A stretch of DNA of 38,311 nucleotides, taken from assembly GCA_015229115.1 (NCBI GenBank), contig JADGCH010000005.1, positions 59,557-97,867 of the forward strand, given 5' to 3'. Origin of the DNA: Magnetococcales bacterium (lineage in GTDB: Bacteria; Pseudomonadota; Magnetococcia; Magnetococcales; JADGCH01). A program made the translations under genes and the position numbers. Below the pieces are notes generated by a model. The model had not been told where the DNA came from. It searched no databases and saw nothing but the letters and a program-made list of their open reading frames with translations. Below, one piece after another: positions 9,701 to 18,253 of this stretch (its first letter is position 1; each line of letters opens with the position of its first letter).

Positions 9701-9710
9701 CAGACAGGGC

Positions 9711-10355
9711 TCATGCCCCGTAGTGGCTGCGATAGTCCTGGATAGCCTGATAGTGACCCGATGGGTCGGGTTGCTCCGCCAGGACGGCCATCAGGTCGTC
9801 TAGTGTGGCAATGGCGACCACGGGCAGGTTGAAGGACTGTCTGACTTCATCGGTGGCGCCGAGCGTTCCTGTGCCGCGCTCCTGGCGATCGAGGGCTATC
9901 ATCACACCCGATGGCGTTGCCCCTGCCGCCAGAATGATGTCGACCGACTCTCTCACCGAGGTGCCAGCGCTGATGACATCGTCGATGATGAGAACTTTTC
10001 CGCGCAGTGGAGCACCGATGACATGGCCACCCTCACCGTGGTCCTTGCTCTCTTTGCGGTTGAAGGCCAACGGGATATCACGCTGGTGCTGTGTGGCGAG
10101 AGCGATGGCGGTTGTTGTGACCAGGGGAATACCCTTGTAGGCAGGGCCAAACAGCATGTCGAAGTTGAGATCGCTGCCGACCAGGGTATCGGCGTAAAAG
10201 CGACCCAGCTGGGTCAGGGGCTCTCCGCTGTTGAACAGACCAGCGTTGAAAAAATAGGGGCTTTGCCGTCCGTACTTGGTGGTGAACTGGCCAAAGCGCA
10301 ACACACGGTGTTGCAGGGCAAAGCGGATAAAATGGCGACCGGACGAGTCTGGCAT
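9711..10355 (-). CDS. pyrE: Orotate phosphoribosyltransferase
   Basis: 214 residues, the normal size. PyrE converts orotate and PRPP to orotidine 5'-monophosphate in pyrimidine synthesis. Visible features are [19 protein letters not shown] at the N-terminus, the [10 protein letters not shown] segment, the mobile catalytic loop [12 protein letters not shown] with its Lys and His, and the PRPP-binding motif [14 protein letters not shown] strong ribosome site (GGGAGGG) precedes the ATG. It is convergent with the exported protein gene (10-bp gap, no terminator visible) and divergent from ftsB with a 78-bp gap. The length and motif set fit the gammaproteobacterial/E. coli-type PyrE subgroup. Confidence 0.96.
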   Translation of the reverse strand: MPDSSGRHFIRFALQHRVLRFGQFTTKYGRQSPYFFNAGLFNSGEPLTQLGRFYADTLVGSDLNFDMLFGPAYKGIPLVTTTAIALATQHQRDIPLAFNRKESKDHGEGGHVIGAPLRGKVLIIDDVISAGTSVRESVDIILAAGATPSGVMIALDRQERGTGTLGATDEVRQSFNLPVVAIATLDDLMAVLAEQPDPSGHYQAIQDYRSHYGA

Positions 10356-10433
10356 AGGGCCCTCCCTGTATGGATGGTTGATCCGGTCACCATGGTATCG
10401 TGGGTACTGCTAAGGTGCAATAGGAGATGAGTG

Positions 10434-10730
10434 ATGGCAGAATCACGGGCTTCCTCCCGCTGGATATGGGTTGGTCTGGTCCTTATGGTTGCCAACGCCT
10501 GGACCCAGCATGCCTTGTGGTTTGGGGATCAGGGCCTGATTCGCTGGCGGCGGATTGAGGAGCAGCGCCGCCATGTTCATCTGGAGTTACGTCAGGTAGA
10601 GCAGCGCGTGCGGCAGTTGAAGTCGGATATCCTGCTGGTGGAGAAGGATCAGCCGGTTCTGGAGGAGGTAGCGCGGCGCGATTTGGGGTTTGCCTATCCG
10701 GATGAGATTTTATTTGTCATACCGAAATGA
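10434..10730 (+). CDS. ftsB: Cell division protein FtsB
   Basis: 98 residues from ATG 10434, preceded by AGGAG at a good distance; a GTG directly upstream (10431) is less likely. The layout is that of FtsB/DivIC: short cytoplasmic N-terminus, a single membrane segment (about 10-28, WIWVGLVLMVANAWTQHALW), then a periplasmic coiled coil (about 38-75) and a conserved end (EEVARRDLGFAYPDEILFV). FtsB joins FtsL and FtsQ in the divisome and helps activate septal peptidoglycan synthesis. In many proteobacteria it follows eno; here it stands alone between pyrE and the rimP operon. Confidence 0.9.
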   Translation: MAESRASSRWIWVGLVLMVANAWTQHALWFGDQGLIRWRRIEEQRRHVHLELRQVEQRVRQLKSDILLVEKDQPVLEEVARRDLGFAYPDEILFVIPK

Positions 10731-10738
10731 TCCACTTC

Positions 10739-10766
10739 TTGCGTTTTTCTGGTAATGGCTTATAGT
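10739..10766 (+). promoter_or_regulatory. Candidate promoter for the rimP-nusA-infB operon
   Basis: TTGCGT (10739-10744) and TATAGT (10761-10766) are spaced by 16 bases. Transcription would start near 10773 and run directly into the terminator hairpin at 10809-10832, so a leader transcript of about 60 bases is predicted. This arrangement suggests attenuation of the downstream operon. Confidence 0.5.
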
Positions 10767-10808
10767 ATAAACCACGGCTGGCCTCTGTTTTAGGGCGGTC
10801 AATCGGGG

Positions 10809-10832
10809 AAGTCGGCTTGGCCGGCTTTTTTT
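10809..10832 (+). terminator. Intrinsic terminator/attenuator upstream of rimP
   Basis: AGTCGGC, loop TTG, GCCGGCT forms a 7-bp stem with one G-U pair (10810-10826), followed by an uninterrupted run of T to 10832. It could terminate ftsB transcripts. Because a promoter candidate lies just upstream, it could also act as an attenuator for rimP-nusA-infB, where autoregulation through NusA is known in E. coli. Confidence 0.7.
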
Positions 10833-10870
10833 GTTCGATTTGATTTGATTTTGCGTTAGCAGGGGTGATT

Positions 10871-11386
10871 TTGTTTGATTTTATGGCACCAGTCATGGAC
10901 TTGGTCGAACCTCTGGTCATAGCGACAGGTTGTTCGCTGGTGGATGTGCAGTTTGTCAACGAAGGACATGGCTGGATCCTGCGCATCTACATCGAAAAGT
11001 TGTCTGGCGCGACCGGGCTGGAGGAGTGCATGGTGGTCAACAGGCATGTGTCGGCATTGCTGGATGTGCACGAGGATCTGATCCCCCATGCCTATCGTCT
11101 TGAGGTATCGACTCCAGGGGCGCAGAGGCCTTTGAGGAAAAAAGAGGATTTTGTCCGTTTTGCTGGTCAGAGGGCCGTTGTCAAGATGGTTGCCGCTTGG
11201 TCCGATCCTGATGGTGTGGCGCGCAAGCGATTCAAGGGAGTGCTCTGCGGGGTTGAAGGGGAGGATGTTTTGATGCGGGTTGCTTCGCAGCTGCCGCATC
11301 AGTCGGTACCGGTGGAACATATGGTGCGAATTCCGGTGCTGCAGATTGGCAAGGCCAGTCTTGATCCAGTCTATCCGCCAGTTTGA
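10871..11386 (+). CDS. rimP: Ribosome maturation factor RimP
   Basis: About 171 residues. RimP binds the 30S precursor and promotes maturation of the head region around S12/S19. The N-terminal alpha/beta domain reads DLVEPLVIATGCSLVDVQFV then WILRIYIEK, and the family signature follows as LEVSTPGAQRPLRKKEDF. The C-terminal SH3-like barrel contains KRFKGVLCGVEGEDVLMRV. AGGGG at 10861-10865 places the start at TTG 10871; a GTG at 10865 overlaps that site, and an ATG at 10883 is the third option. It is the first gene of the rimP-nusA-ylxR-infB-rbfA-truB cluster. Confidence 0.93.
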   Translation: MFDFMAPVMDLVEPLVIATGCSLVDVQFVNEGHGWILRIYIEKLSGATGLEECMVVNRHVSALLDVHEDLIPHAYRLEVSTPGAQRPLRKKEDFVRFAGQRAVVKMVAAWSDPDGVARKRFKGVLCGVEGEDVLMRVASQLPHQSVPVEHMVRIPVLQIGKASLDPVYPPV

Positions 11387-11461
11387 CTGGGCCGCCGATT
11401 TAAGCAGGTTTATCAGATTCATTTATAAATTCACGCGACAAGGTGATGGTGGTAGTTGCTC

Positions 11462-12955
11462 ATGACAGAAATTATGCAGGTTGTCGACCAGGTGGCGAGG
11501 GAGAAAGGCATTGATCGCAAGATCGTCATTGAGGCGATGGAATCGGCTATTCAGACCGCTGCACGTAAGAAATATGGTGTCCACAAGACAATTCAGGTAC
11601 AATTCGACAAGAAAAGCAGCGTATTCCTGCTGAATCAGGTTCGTGAAGTGGTACTGGACGAGCAGTGGGAGAGTGATGATACGCAAATTGTGCTGGATGA
11701 GGCCCTGCTGATTAATCCGGACATCAAGGTCGGTGAAACCATCGCTCATGCGCTGCCGCCGATGGAATATGGCCGTGTGGCAGCCCAGATGGCGAAGCAG
11801 GTGATTTTCCAGAAGGTGCGAGAGGCAGAGCGGGAGCGTATTTATCAGGAGTACGTTGATCGCAAGGGCCAGCTGGTTAATGGTCTGGTCAAGCGGGTTG
11901 AACGTAACAGCGTCCAGATCGATCTAGGCAGGACAACGGCCTATCTGCCCCACGAGGAGCAGTTGGCTCGGGAGCATTACCGTCTGGGAGATCGCATTCG
12001 GGCCTACATCAAGGATGTGCGGGACGCCGGTCATGGGCCACAGATCATGCTGTCCCGTACCCATCCCCAGATGGTGGCGGAATTGTTCAAGATGGAAGTG
12101 CCTGAGATCTATGATAACATCATCGAGATCAAGGCCGTTGCCCGAGATCCTGGCCTACGCAGCAAAATGGCGGTGCGTTCCAACGATTCCCATATCGATC
12201 CGGTGGGTGCTTGTGTCGGTATCCGTGGCGGTCGGGTTCAGGCCGTTGTCAACGAGCTGCAGGGAGAACGGATCGATATCATTGAGTGGTCTCCTGATCC
12301 GGCAGTCTTTGTGTGCAATGCCTTGGCTCCAGCTGAGGTGTCCAAGGTGGTGGTCGATGAGGAAGATCGCAACATCAAGGTGGTGGTCAACGAGGATCAG
12401 CTCTCTCTGGCCATTGGTAGAAAAGGACAGAATGTCAAGCTGGCCTCGGAGCTGACTGGGTGGAAAATCGACATCATCACCGAGCAGGAGGATGTCAACA
12501 GTCGTACCGAGCAGTTTGGTGCTCTGGTGGGCCAGTTTATCGACATCCTGAGGGTCGAAGAAGATGTGGCGGGCGCCCTGATTCAGGAAGGATTTACCAG
12601 TTGCGAAGAAGTGGCCTATGTGCCTTTGGAGGAGCTGGCCAATATCGATGGTTTTGATGAGGATCTGGCGCAGGAACTGCGCACGAGGGCTCGCAACCAT
12701 CTGCTGCAGCAGGCGTTGCGTAGCGAAGAACGCAAGGTGGAGCTGCACGTTGATCCCCGTTTGTCCCAGATGAGCTCTCTGTCGGAGCGTCTCATTATCC
12801 CGTTGGCTGAAAAAGGGATTCGACATATGGATGAATTGGCTGCCCTGGCTACCGACGAACTGGCGGAGTTGTTCAACGGCACTGTTTCTGAGGAAGAGCT
12901 GAATGCCATCATCCTTGAGGCACGCCAGTTGGCTGGTTGGCTGGATGGCCCATAA
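11462..12955 (+). CDS. nusA: Transcription termination/antitermination factor NusA
   Basis: About 497 residues. NusA binds RNA polymerase and controls pausing, termination and antitermination. Order: N-terminal RNAP-binding domain (about 1-125), S1 domain (about 130-200, with GLVKRVERNSVQIDLGRTTAYLP), KH1 and KH2 (about 200-345, with DPVGACVGIRGGRVQAVVNE and AIGRKGQNVKLASELTGWKI), then two acidic C-terminal repeats (about 365-425 and 440-495). The two repeats make it the longer proteobacterial type. The ATG at 11462 has only a weak ribosome site; a TTG two codons upstream and an ATG four codons downstream are alternatives. It lies 75 bp after rimP. Confidence 0.97.
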   Translation: MTEIMQVVDQVAREKGIDRKIVIEAMESAIQTAARKKYGVHKTIQVQFDKKSSVFLLNQVREVVLDEQWESDDTQIVLDEALLINPDIKVGETIAHALPPMEYGRVAAQMAKQVIFQKVREAERERIYQEYVDRKGQLVNGLVKRVERNSVQIDLGRTTAYLPHEEQLAREHYRLGDRIRAYIKDVRDAGHGPQIMLSRTHPQMVAELFKMEVPEIYDNIIEIKAVARDPGLRSKMAVRSNDSHIDPVGACVGIRGGRVQAVVNELQGERIDIIEWSPDPAVFVCNALAPAEVSKVVVDEEDRNIKVVVNEDQLSLAIGRKGQNVKLASELTGWKIDIITEQEDVNSRTEQFGALVGQFIDILRVEEDVAGALIQEGFTSCEEVAYVPLEELANIDGFDEDLAQELRTRARNHLLQQALRSEERKVELHVDPRLSQMSSLSERLIIPLAEKGIRHMDELAALATDELAELFNGTVSEEELNAIILEARQLAGWLDGP

Positions 12956-12967
12956 AAGGATGATACC

Positions 12968-13618
12968 ATGGGATTGGCTTCACCGGTAAGAAGCTGCGTT
13001 GTCACCCGGACAACGGCGCATCGCTCCCAGCTGCTGCGTTTTGTGGTCGATCCTGCCGGACGGTTGATGGAGGATTTGACGGGACGGTTCCCTGGCCGGG
13101 CTATTTATGTGCAGCCCAAACCGGAACATGTGACCGCACTGCTGAAACGGCGTACGCTGCTGCGAGGATGGGGGCAGAAGCCGGTCTCTTTTCCGGAGGA
13201 GCAGGAGCTGTTGCAGCGACTGGATCGGGGGTTGTCGCGTCGCCTGCTGGATGGGATCGGATTGGCTCGCCGTGCCAAACAGGCTTGGGTTGGCGTTGAC
13301 TATCTGGCAACGCGGTCGCAGCAGGATGATCGGCCGTTGCTGGTGTTGTTGGCTGGGGATGTGTCGGAGCATACCCGGGAAAAGGTGATGCGCTTGTTGC
13401 GGCGTTTCCCTCATGCCGGATGGATGGCACTGCTTGACCGTGATCGTCTGGGGGGTGCTCTGGGGGAAAATCTGGTGGCGACGGTGGCCATTACCGGACA
13501 ATCCTTCGTGGAGCGTATTACCACCGATGCTGTACGATGGCTTGCCTTTAACGGTTCTGCGGCGGTTGTTGCCCACCATCCGTCTTGCTCTCCTGTAGAT
13601 GGAGAGGAGGTGGTGTAA
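12968..13618 (+). CDS. ylxR: YlxR-domain RNA-binding protein fused to an L7Ae-like domain
   Basis: 216 residues. The N-terminal half is YlxR/DUF448: SCVVTRTTAHRSQLLRFVVD then DLTGRFPGRAIYV, a small fold linked to RNA or RNase P binding. Residues about 95-190 form an L7Ae-like module (LLDGIGLARRAKQAWVGVD, then RPLLVLLAGDVSEHTREKV). In Firmicutes these halves are separate adjacent genes (ylxR and ylxQ); the fusion is common in alphaproteobacteria. The start ATG is 12 bp after nusA, with AAGGATGATACC upstream. Likely a nucleoid- or RNA-associated regulator co-expressed with nusA and infB; its exact role in this organism is unknown. Confidence 0.88.
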   Translation: MGLASPVRSCVVTRTTAHRSQLLRFVVDPAGRLMEDLTGRFPGRAIYVQPKPEHVTALLKRRTLLRGWGQKPVSFPEEQELLQRLDRGLSRRLLDGIGLARRAKQAWVGVDYLATRSQQDDRPLLVLLAGDVSEHTREKVMRLLRRFPHAGWMALLDRDRLGGALGENLVATVAITGQSFVERITTDAVRWLAFNGSAAVVAHHPSCSPVDGEEVV

Positions 13619-13666
13619 GATGGGGTGTTGTTTTTATTTAACCAGTTTGGATGCGGAGAAGTTCTT

Positions 13667-16531
13667 TTGAGTGACGACAGTAAGCTAGTAGACGAGAGCG
13701 ACGAAAAACTGAAATTAAAGATTCCGCGTCGAATCGTGCTCAAGAAAACAGTGGAAGGCGGTTCCATCAAGCAGAACTTTTCTCACGGTCGCAGCAAGAG
13801 TGTTGTGGTTGAGGTGCGGCGCAAGAGGACTTTTGTCAAGGCCGAGCCGGGTATCGAATCTCCTGAATCGGTGGTCGCGCCACCGGTCGACGAGCCGACG
13901 CCTGTCGCAGTCGAGCAGCGGTCCGATGAGGTGGTGAGCCAACCATCTGCTCCAGAAACGGAAACCTCGTCGACGGTTGCGGTGGGACAGCCCGTTGTGG
14001 AGCAGGAGCCGGCTGACCCTGAAGATGTTTCGTCACAGCAGGAGGGGCCTGTTTCTGCTGCCGCTTCTTCTGACAAACCGGTTGATCCCAAGGCAGATGA
14101 TGGGCCGGCGGGTGGCCCATCATTATCTGGGGGCGGACCCGCCGATAGTGTGGAGCAACCCGTTGCTGTGGCGCCGCCATCGCGGCAGGAGGTTACAACT
14201 GATGCGTCCAGAAAGGCTTACCAACCTCCGAAAAAGGCCGGTTCGGTGTTTCGCAAGGAGAGAGAACCGGTCAGCTCACCACAGGGTTCTCAGTCCAGTT
14301 CCCAGCCCGGTTCCCAGCCCGGTTCCCAGCCGAGATTCTCTGCTCAAGGGGCGGCAGGTTACCAGAAAAGCTCTCCTGCTGCGCATGGGTCGCCAGCCAG
14401 TTCTTTCACACCAGCCGCAAAGCCGTTTGTAGCTGCTGCTGGCGCGTTGCCAGAAAAGCCTGATGATAAGCGCAAATTATCGAAACAGCAGCGAGAAGAA
14501 GCGGCTCGCAAGAAGACGGACGACTTGGTCAGCAAGCGGCTTTCCCAGGTTGAGGAGTTGCGGGCCCAAAAGCGGCTGGATGATGAGCGTCGCGGTGCTA
14601 TGGCTATTGACGAAGTGGTCCATCGCATGGGCATAGGCGTTATCCGCTCGAAGATTGGTCGCCACATTCAGGCTGGCGACGATGATGCGGGTGAAGAGGA
14701 TGGTGTCGTCGTCAGGAAACCGGTTCGGATCAGGCGCAGTCGCGACAGGAGAGCCGAACCGCCGGCCATGGTGGTACGTGAGGTCATTGTTCCCGATACC
14801 ATCACGGTGAGCGATCTGGCCAATCGTATGGCTGTCAAGGTCTCCGAGGTCATCCGTCTGTTGATGACCCAGGGAGTCATGGCCACCATCAATCAGGTAC
14901 TTGATCAGGAGACAGCGGTACTGATCGTGACCGAAATGGGACACAAGGCCAAGCAGGTTTCCGAGAGCGCTGCCATCGAGTCAGAACTGACCGATGCACC
15001 GGATGACGAACAGACCACCGTTTCTCGTCCGCCGATTGTTACCGTCATGGGGCATGTCGATCATGGCAAGACCTCCTTGCTGGATGCCATCCGTCAGACC
15101 GATGTGACCTCTGGTGAGTTTGGTGGTATTACCCAGCATATCGGGGCCTATCAGGTACTGCTTGCCGGAGGTAATCGTATTACCTTCCTCGATACACCGG
15201 GACATGAGGCCTTCACTGCCATGCGGGCACGCGGTGCCAAAGTAACCGATCTGGTGGTTCTGGTCGTTGCTGCTGACGATGGGGTGATGCCGCAGACGTT
15301 GGAGGCCATCAACCACGCCCGTGATGCCAAGGTGCCCATTCTGGTGGCGTTGAACAAGATCGATAAACCAGACGCTAACCCCGACCATGTCATGCAACAG
15401 TTGTCCAACCGTGGTTTGGTGCCGGAGCAGTGGGGGGGGGATACCATTTATGTCCCGGTTTCTGCCAGGACCAAGGAGGGCATCGATCTGTTGCAGGAGA
15501 TGATCCTGCTGCAGTCCGAGGTGCTTTCCCTGCGTGCCAATCCGGATGGACGGGCACGTGGCATCATCATCGAATCAAATCTGGACAAGGGTCGTGGCGC
15601 TGTGGCGACCTGTCTGGTTCAGAGCGGTACTCTCCGCGTGGGGGATGTTTTCGTTGTCGGTTCCGAGTGGGGCAAGATACGTGGGCTGTTTGACGACAAG
15701 GGTGGGGCCCTGCAACAGGCTGTTCCTTCAACACCGGTTGAGGTGGTGGGACTTTCCGGTGTACCGCATGCCGGAGATGAACTGGTTGTCGTTGGTGACG
15801 AGCGGCGTGCTCGTGAGATTGCCGAGTTCAGACAAAATCAGCAGCGTGAGAAAGATCAGGTCAAGGAAGAGAGTAATAAATTAGGAGATATCTTCGAACA
15901 GATCAAGCAGGGCGATACCACCGAACTCAAGATCGTGGTTAAGGGAGATGTCCAGGGGTCGGTAGAGGCGGTCAACGAAGCGTTGCAAAAAATCTCTCAC
16001 GAAAAGATAGGGGTCCACGTCATCCATACCGGAGTGGGTGGCATCACCGAATCGGATATCATGCTGGCCGTTGCCTCCAATGCCATTGTGGTGGGTTTCA
16101 ATGTTCGGGCTGATGTCAAGGCACGTGACTTGGCCAAGCGTGAACATATTGAAATACGCTTTTACAACATCATCTACGATCTGATTGACGACGTCATCAA
16201 GGCCATGGAAGGTCTGCTTCGTCCGATGATGCGTGAGACGGTTGCCGGCCATGCCGAGGTGCGTGAGGTGTTCCGCATTTCCGGGATTGGTAATGCTGCG
16301 GGTTGTTTTGTTACAGATGGTTCCATCTATCGCAAGGGTGCCGTGCGGCTGCTGCGTGATAACGTGGTCATTTATGAGGGTCCCATCTCAGCCCTGAAAC
16401 GGTTCAAGGATGATGTCAAGGAAGTTCGTGCCGGTATGGAATGTGGACTGAGTTTTGAGAAATTCAACGATCTCAAGGTGGGGGATATCATCGAATCCTT
16501 TACCAAGGAAGAGGTACGTCAGACGCTATGA
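13667..16531 (+). CDS. infB: Translation initiation factor IF-2
   Basis: About 954 residues from TTG 13667, which has GGAGAAG at the right distance; an upstream GTG at 13625 lacks a ribosome site and adds an unlikely hydrophobic lead. IF-2 is the GTPase that delivers initiator tRNA to the 30S subunit. The alphaproteobacterial N-terminal element (ETL-type opening, [17 protein letters not shown]) is followed by a long Pro/Ser/Gln/Glu-rich linker with a 12-bp tandem repeat, then IF2_N ([19 protein letters not shown]). The G domain has [33 protein letters not shown] and [10 protein letters not shown]. Domains II-IV follow, with the C2 fMet-tRNA domain at the end. A run of nine G lies at 15432-15440. 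It overlaps rbfA by 4 bases. Confidence 0.97.
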   Translation: MSDDSKLVDESDEKLKLKIPRRIVLKKTVEGGSIKQNFSHGRSKSVVVEVRRKRTFVKAEPGIESPESVVAPPVDEPTPVAVEQRSDEVVSQPSAPETETSSTVAVGQPVVEQEPADPEDVSSQQEGPVSAAASSDKPVDPKADDGPAGGPSLSGGGPADSVEQPVAVAPPSRQEVTTDASRKAYQPPKKAGSVFRKEREPVSSPQGSQSSSQPGSQPGSQPRFSAQGAAGYQKSSPAAHGSPASSFTPAAKPFVAAAGALPEKPDDKRKLSKQQREEAARKKTDDLVSKRLSQVEELRAQKRLDDERRGAMAIDEVVHRMGIGVIRSKIGRHIQAGDDDAGEEDGVVVRKPVRIRRSRDRRAEPPAMVVREVIVPDTITVSDLANRMAVKVSEVIRLLMTQGVMATINQVLDQETAVLIVTEMGHKAKQVSESAAIESELTDAPDDEQTTVSRPPIVTVMGHVDHGKTSLLDAIRQTDVTSGEFGGITQHIGAYQVLLAGGNRITFLDTPGHEAFTAMRARGAKVTDLVVLVVAADDGVMPQTLEAINHARDAKVPILVALNKIDKPDANPDHVMQQLSNRGLVPEQWGGDTIYVPVSARTKEGIDLLQEMILLQSEVLSLRANPDGRARGIIIESNLDKGRGAVATCLVQSGTLRVGDVFVVGSEWGKIRGLFDDKGGALQQAVPSTPVEVVGLSGVPHAGDELVVVGDERRAREIAEFRQNQQREKDQVKEESNKLGDIFEQIKQGDTTELKIVVKGDVQGSVEAVNEALQKISHEKIGVHVIHTGVGGITESDIMLAVASNAIVVGFNVRADVKARDLAKREHIEIRFYNIIYDLIDDVIKAMEGLLRPMMRETVAGHAEVREVFRISGIGNAAGCFVTDGSIYRKGAVRLLRDNVVIYEGPISALKRFKDDVKEVRAGMECGLSFEKFNDLKVGDIIESFTKEEVRQTL
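14285..14332 (+). repeat. 12-bp tandem repeat inside infB linker
   Basis: Four consecutive 12-bp units related to GGTTCCCAGCCC start at 14285, 14297, 14309 and 14321. They encode Ser-Gln-Pro/Ser-Gly repeats in the disordered linker of IF-2. The last two units are nearly identical and the first is more diverged, as expected for recent slippage at one end. The repeat keeps the reading frame. Confidence 0.8.
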
Positions 16532-16887
16532 CCATTCGGGTGGATCGCATGCGTGAACAGGTTCGTCGTGAGCTGGCGCGCGTTATCGAACGGGGGGATA
16601 TCAGGGATCCTCGTTTGCAGGGCATCATTTCGGTGACCGATGTCGAATTGAGTCGTGATTTGCAGTACGGGACTGTGTTCGTATCGGTCATGAATGCCGA
16701 TGCTGCCCCGGTTATTGAGGCCTTGAACCATGCGGTCGGGTTCATGAAGGGATCTTTGGCCAAGGCGTTGTCGGTGCGTTATGTTCCCCAGTTGCGGTTC
16801 AAGGAAGATACCTCTTTTGCTTATGGTAACCACATCGAAGGGATTCTGCGTTCACTGGATATTCCGGCAGAGTCTCCTGAAGGGTGA
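16528..16887 (+). CDS. rbfA: Ribosome-binding factor A
   Basis: 119 residues, typical size. RbfA is a KH-like cold-shock factor that binds the 30S near the 5' helix of 16S rRNA during late maturation. Visible features: RMREQVRRELARVIERGDIRDP at the start in the usual form, the beta segment VTDVELSRDLQYGTVFVSVM, and the conserved ending VPQLRFKEDTS. The ATG overlaps the infB stop as ATGA, so translation is coupled. The truB start follows 17 bp downstream. Confidence 0.95.
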   Translation: MTIRVDRMREQVRRELARVIERGDIRDPRLQGIISVTDVELSRDLQYGTVFVSVMNADAAPVIEALNHAVGFMKGSLAKALSVRYVPQLRFKEDTSFAYGNHIEGILRSLDIPAESPEG

Positions 16888-16904
16888 GGTTGAGAGCGTG
16901 TTGA

Positions 16905-17885
16905 GTGGCTAGACGGCGTAGGGGCGTGGCCGTCCATGGCTGGATTGCCTTGTACAAGGAGAGCGGCTTTTCTTCCAGTCAGGCGGTACAGAAGTTATTA
17001 TATCTGACCGGTGCTGCCAAGGGGGGGCATGGCGGTACGCTTGACCCCTTTGCTGAGGGGGTGCTGCCAGTTGCCCTGGGTGAGGCGACCAAGACCGTTT
17101 CCTTTGTGCTGGAGGGAGATAAACATTATCAATGCTGGATCCAGTTTGGTACCGAGACCGATACCGATGACTGGACCGGCACGGTGACAATCCAGAGCCA
17201 GGACCAGGGCCAGCAACAGCCTGAACGGCGCGTGATCGAGCAGGTTTTGCACCAGTTTACGGGTACCATCGAACAGCAGGTTCCCCTCTATTCTGCGGTT
17301 CATATCGATGGGGAGCGGGCTTACCGTCGGGCGCGGCGCGGGGAAGTGGTTTCGATGCCGGTACGGCAGGTGCGTATCGATCGTCTGTCGCTGCTTGACT
17401 ACGATGCCAACAGTGGGCTGGCCTGCCTGGATGTGGTTTGCAGCAGTGGCACTTATATACGGGCTTTGTCCCGTGCCATCGGCAGGGCCATCGGCACGCC
17501 CTGTCATCTACGGCGGTTGGTGCGCAGTGGGACATTTGGCTTTACCTTGAGTCAGACATTGACGCTCAGCCAGATTGAACAGAAAATGCAGCAAGGGTCG
17601 TTGCAGGAGATGGTACTTCCTGTGGATTATGTGCTGACCGGCATGCCAGCCCTACAGCTGTTGCCGGACGACTGGCACAGCATTAAAAATGGTCGTGAGG
17701 TATCTTTGAGAGCCAGCGGGTTGCCGGAAGGTGTGACGGCTGGGATGGCTGTTCGTCTGATGACTCCGGATGGGGTTTTTGCCGCCGTGGCCACCCTGTT
17801 GGCAGGAGATGGGCAGAACGGGTCGTACAGGTGTGTGCCGAAAAGATTGTTTAATTTGTCAGATAGGGTCCACGAGTTATCATAG
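16905..17885 (+). CDS. truB: tRNA pseudouridine(55) synthase
   Basis: 326 residues. TruB isomerises U55 of tRNA T-arms to pseudouridine and also acts as a tRNA chaperone. The catalytic motif is [21 protein letters not shown], split here as GGTLDP with the active Asp and AEGVLPV. Further family blocks are [20 protein letters not shown] with the KxP/SA loop, and [14 protein letters not shown]. The C-terminal part (about 245-326) is a PUA-like domain. The start chosen is GTG 16905, with weak upstream ribosome sites; a GTG seven codons downstream is possible. Confidence 0.95.
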   Translation: MARRRRGVAVHGWIALYKESGFSSSQAVQKLLYLTGAAKGGHGGTLDPFAEGVLPVALGEATKTVSFVLEGDKHYQCWIQFGTETDTDDWTGTVTIQSQDQGQQQPERRVIEQVLHQFTGTIEQQVPLYSAVHIDGERAYRRARRGEVVSMPVRQVRIDRLSLLDYDANSGLACLDVVCSSGTYIRALSRAIGRAIGTPCHLRRLVRSGTFGFTLSQTLTLSQIEQKMQQGSLQEMVLPVDYVLTGMPALQLLPDDWHSIKNGREVSLRASGLPEGVTAGMAVRLMTPDGVFAAVATLLAGDGQNGSYRCVPKRLFNLSDRVHELS

Positions 17886-17911
17886 CTTTTACCTTGAAGG
17901 GAGTTTTTTTG

Positions 17912-18181
17912 ATGTCGATTCAGCATGAACGGAAGCAGGAGATCATGAAGAATTTTGCCAGGCAGGATGGAGATACCGGGTCGCCGGAAGTCCAGGTAGC
18001 CTTGTTGACGGAACGGATCAATACTCTGACCAGTCACCTGCGCATCAACACCAACGATCACCATTCCAGGAGAGGCCTGCTGAAGATGGTTGGGTTGCGG
18101 CGCAGGCTGCTTTCCTATCTGCAAAAACAGGAGAAAGAACGCTACCAGACCTTGATCCAGCGTCTGAATCTTCGTAAGTAG
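17912..18181 (+). CDS. rpsO: 30S ribosomal protein S15
   Basis: 89 residues, the standard length. S15 binds helices 20-22 of 16S rRNA and organises the central domain. The sequence follows the family: [16 protein letters not shown], then [36 protein letters not shown] and the basic ending. ATG 17912 follows GAAGGGAG at good spacing, so the in-frame start six codons upstream is not used. It lies between truB and pnp as in most proteobacteria. Confidence 0.97.
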   Translation: MSIQHERKQEIMKNFARQDGDTGSPEVQVALLTERINTLTSHLRINTNDHHSRRGLLKMVGLRRRLLSYLQKQEKERYQTLIQRLNLRK

Positions 18182-18201
18182 TCCATCCTTATAATCAACT
18201 G

Positions 18202-18225
18202 CTGACTGGAATCTGTTTCAGTCGG
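18202..18225 (+). promoter_or_regulatory. Stem-loop in the rpsO-pnp intergenic leader
   Basis: CTGACTGGAA, loop TCTG, TTTCAGTCGG gives a 10-bp stem with two G-U pairs and no T-run after it. It sits 28 bases upstream of the pnp start, where E. coli pnp mRNA has the RNase III-cleaved hairpin used for PNPase autoregulation. The position and lack of a terminator tail suggest an mRNA processing site rather than an end of transcription. The function is inferred from position. Confidence 0.5.
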
Positions 18226-18253
18226 TCTAGAAGGTGTCCAGAAAGGGTTCAAT

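Noticed and set aside
10731-10870. Search for a metY-type tRNA in front of rimP, as in E. coli
   Set aside because: No cloverleaf or CCA-ended acceptor stem can be formed; the region holds only a promoter candidate and a terminator hairpin.
12155-12826. 223-codon minus-strand open frame inside nusA
   Set aside because: It is antisense to the KH domains and acidic repeats of NusA, which are clearly coding on the plus strand.
14477-14944. Long minus-strand open frame inside infB
   Set aside because: It lies wholly within the conserved IF-2 coding sequence and shows no ribosome site or recognisable domain; it is an antisense shadow.
15432-15440. Phase-variable switch in infB
   Set aside because: IF-2 is essential, so on/off variation through the G-run would be lethal.
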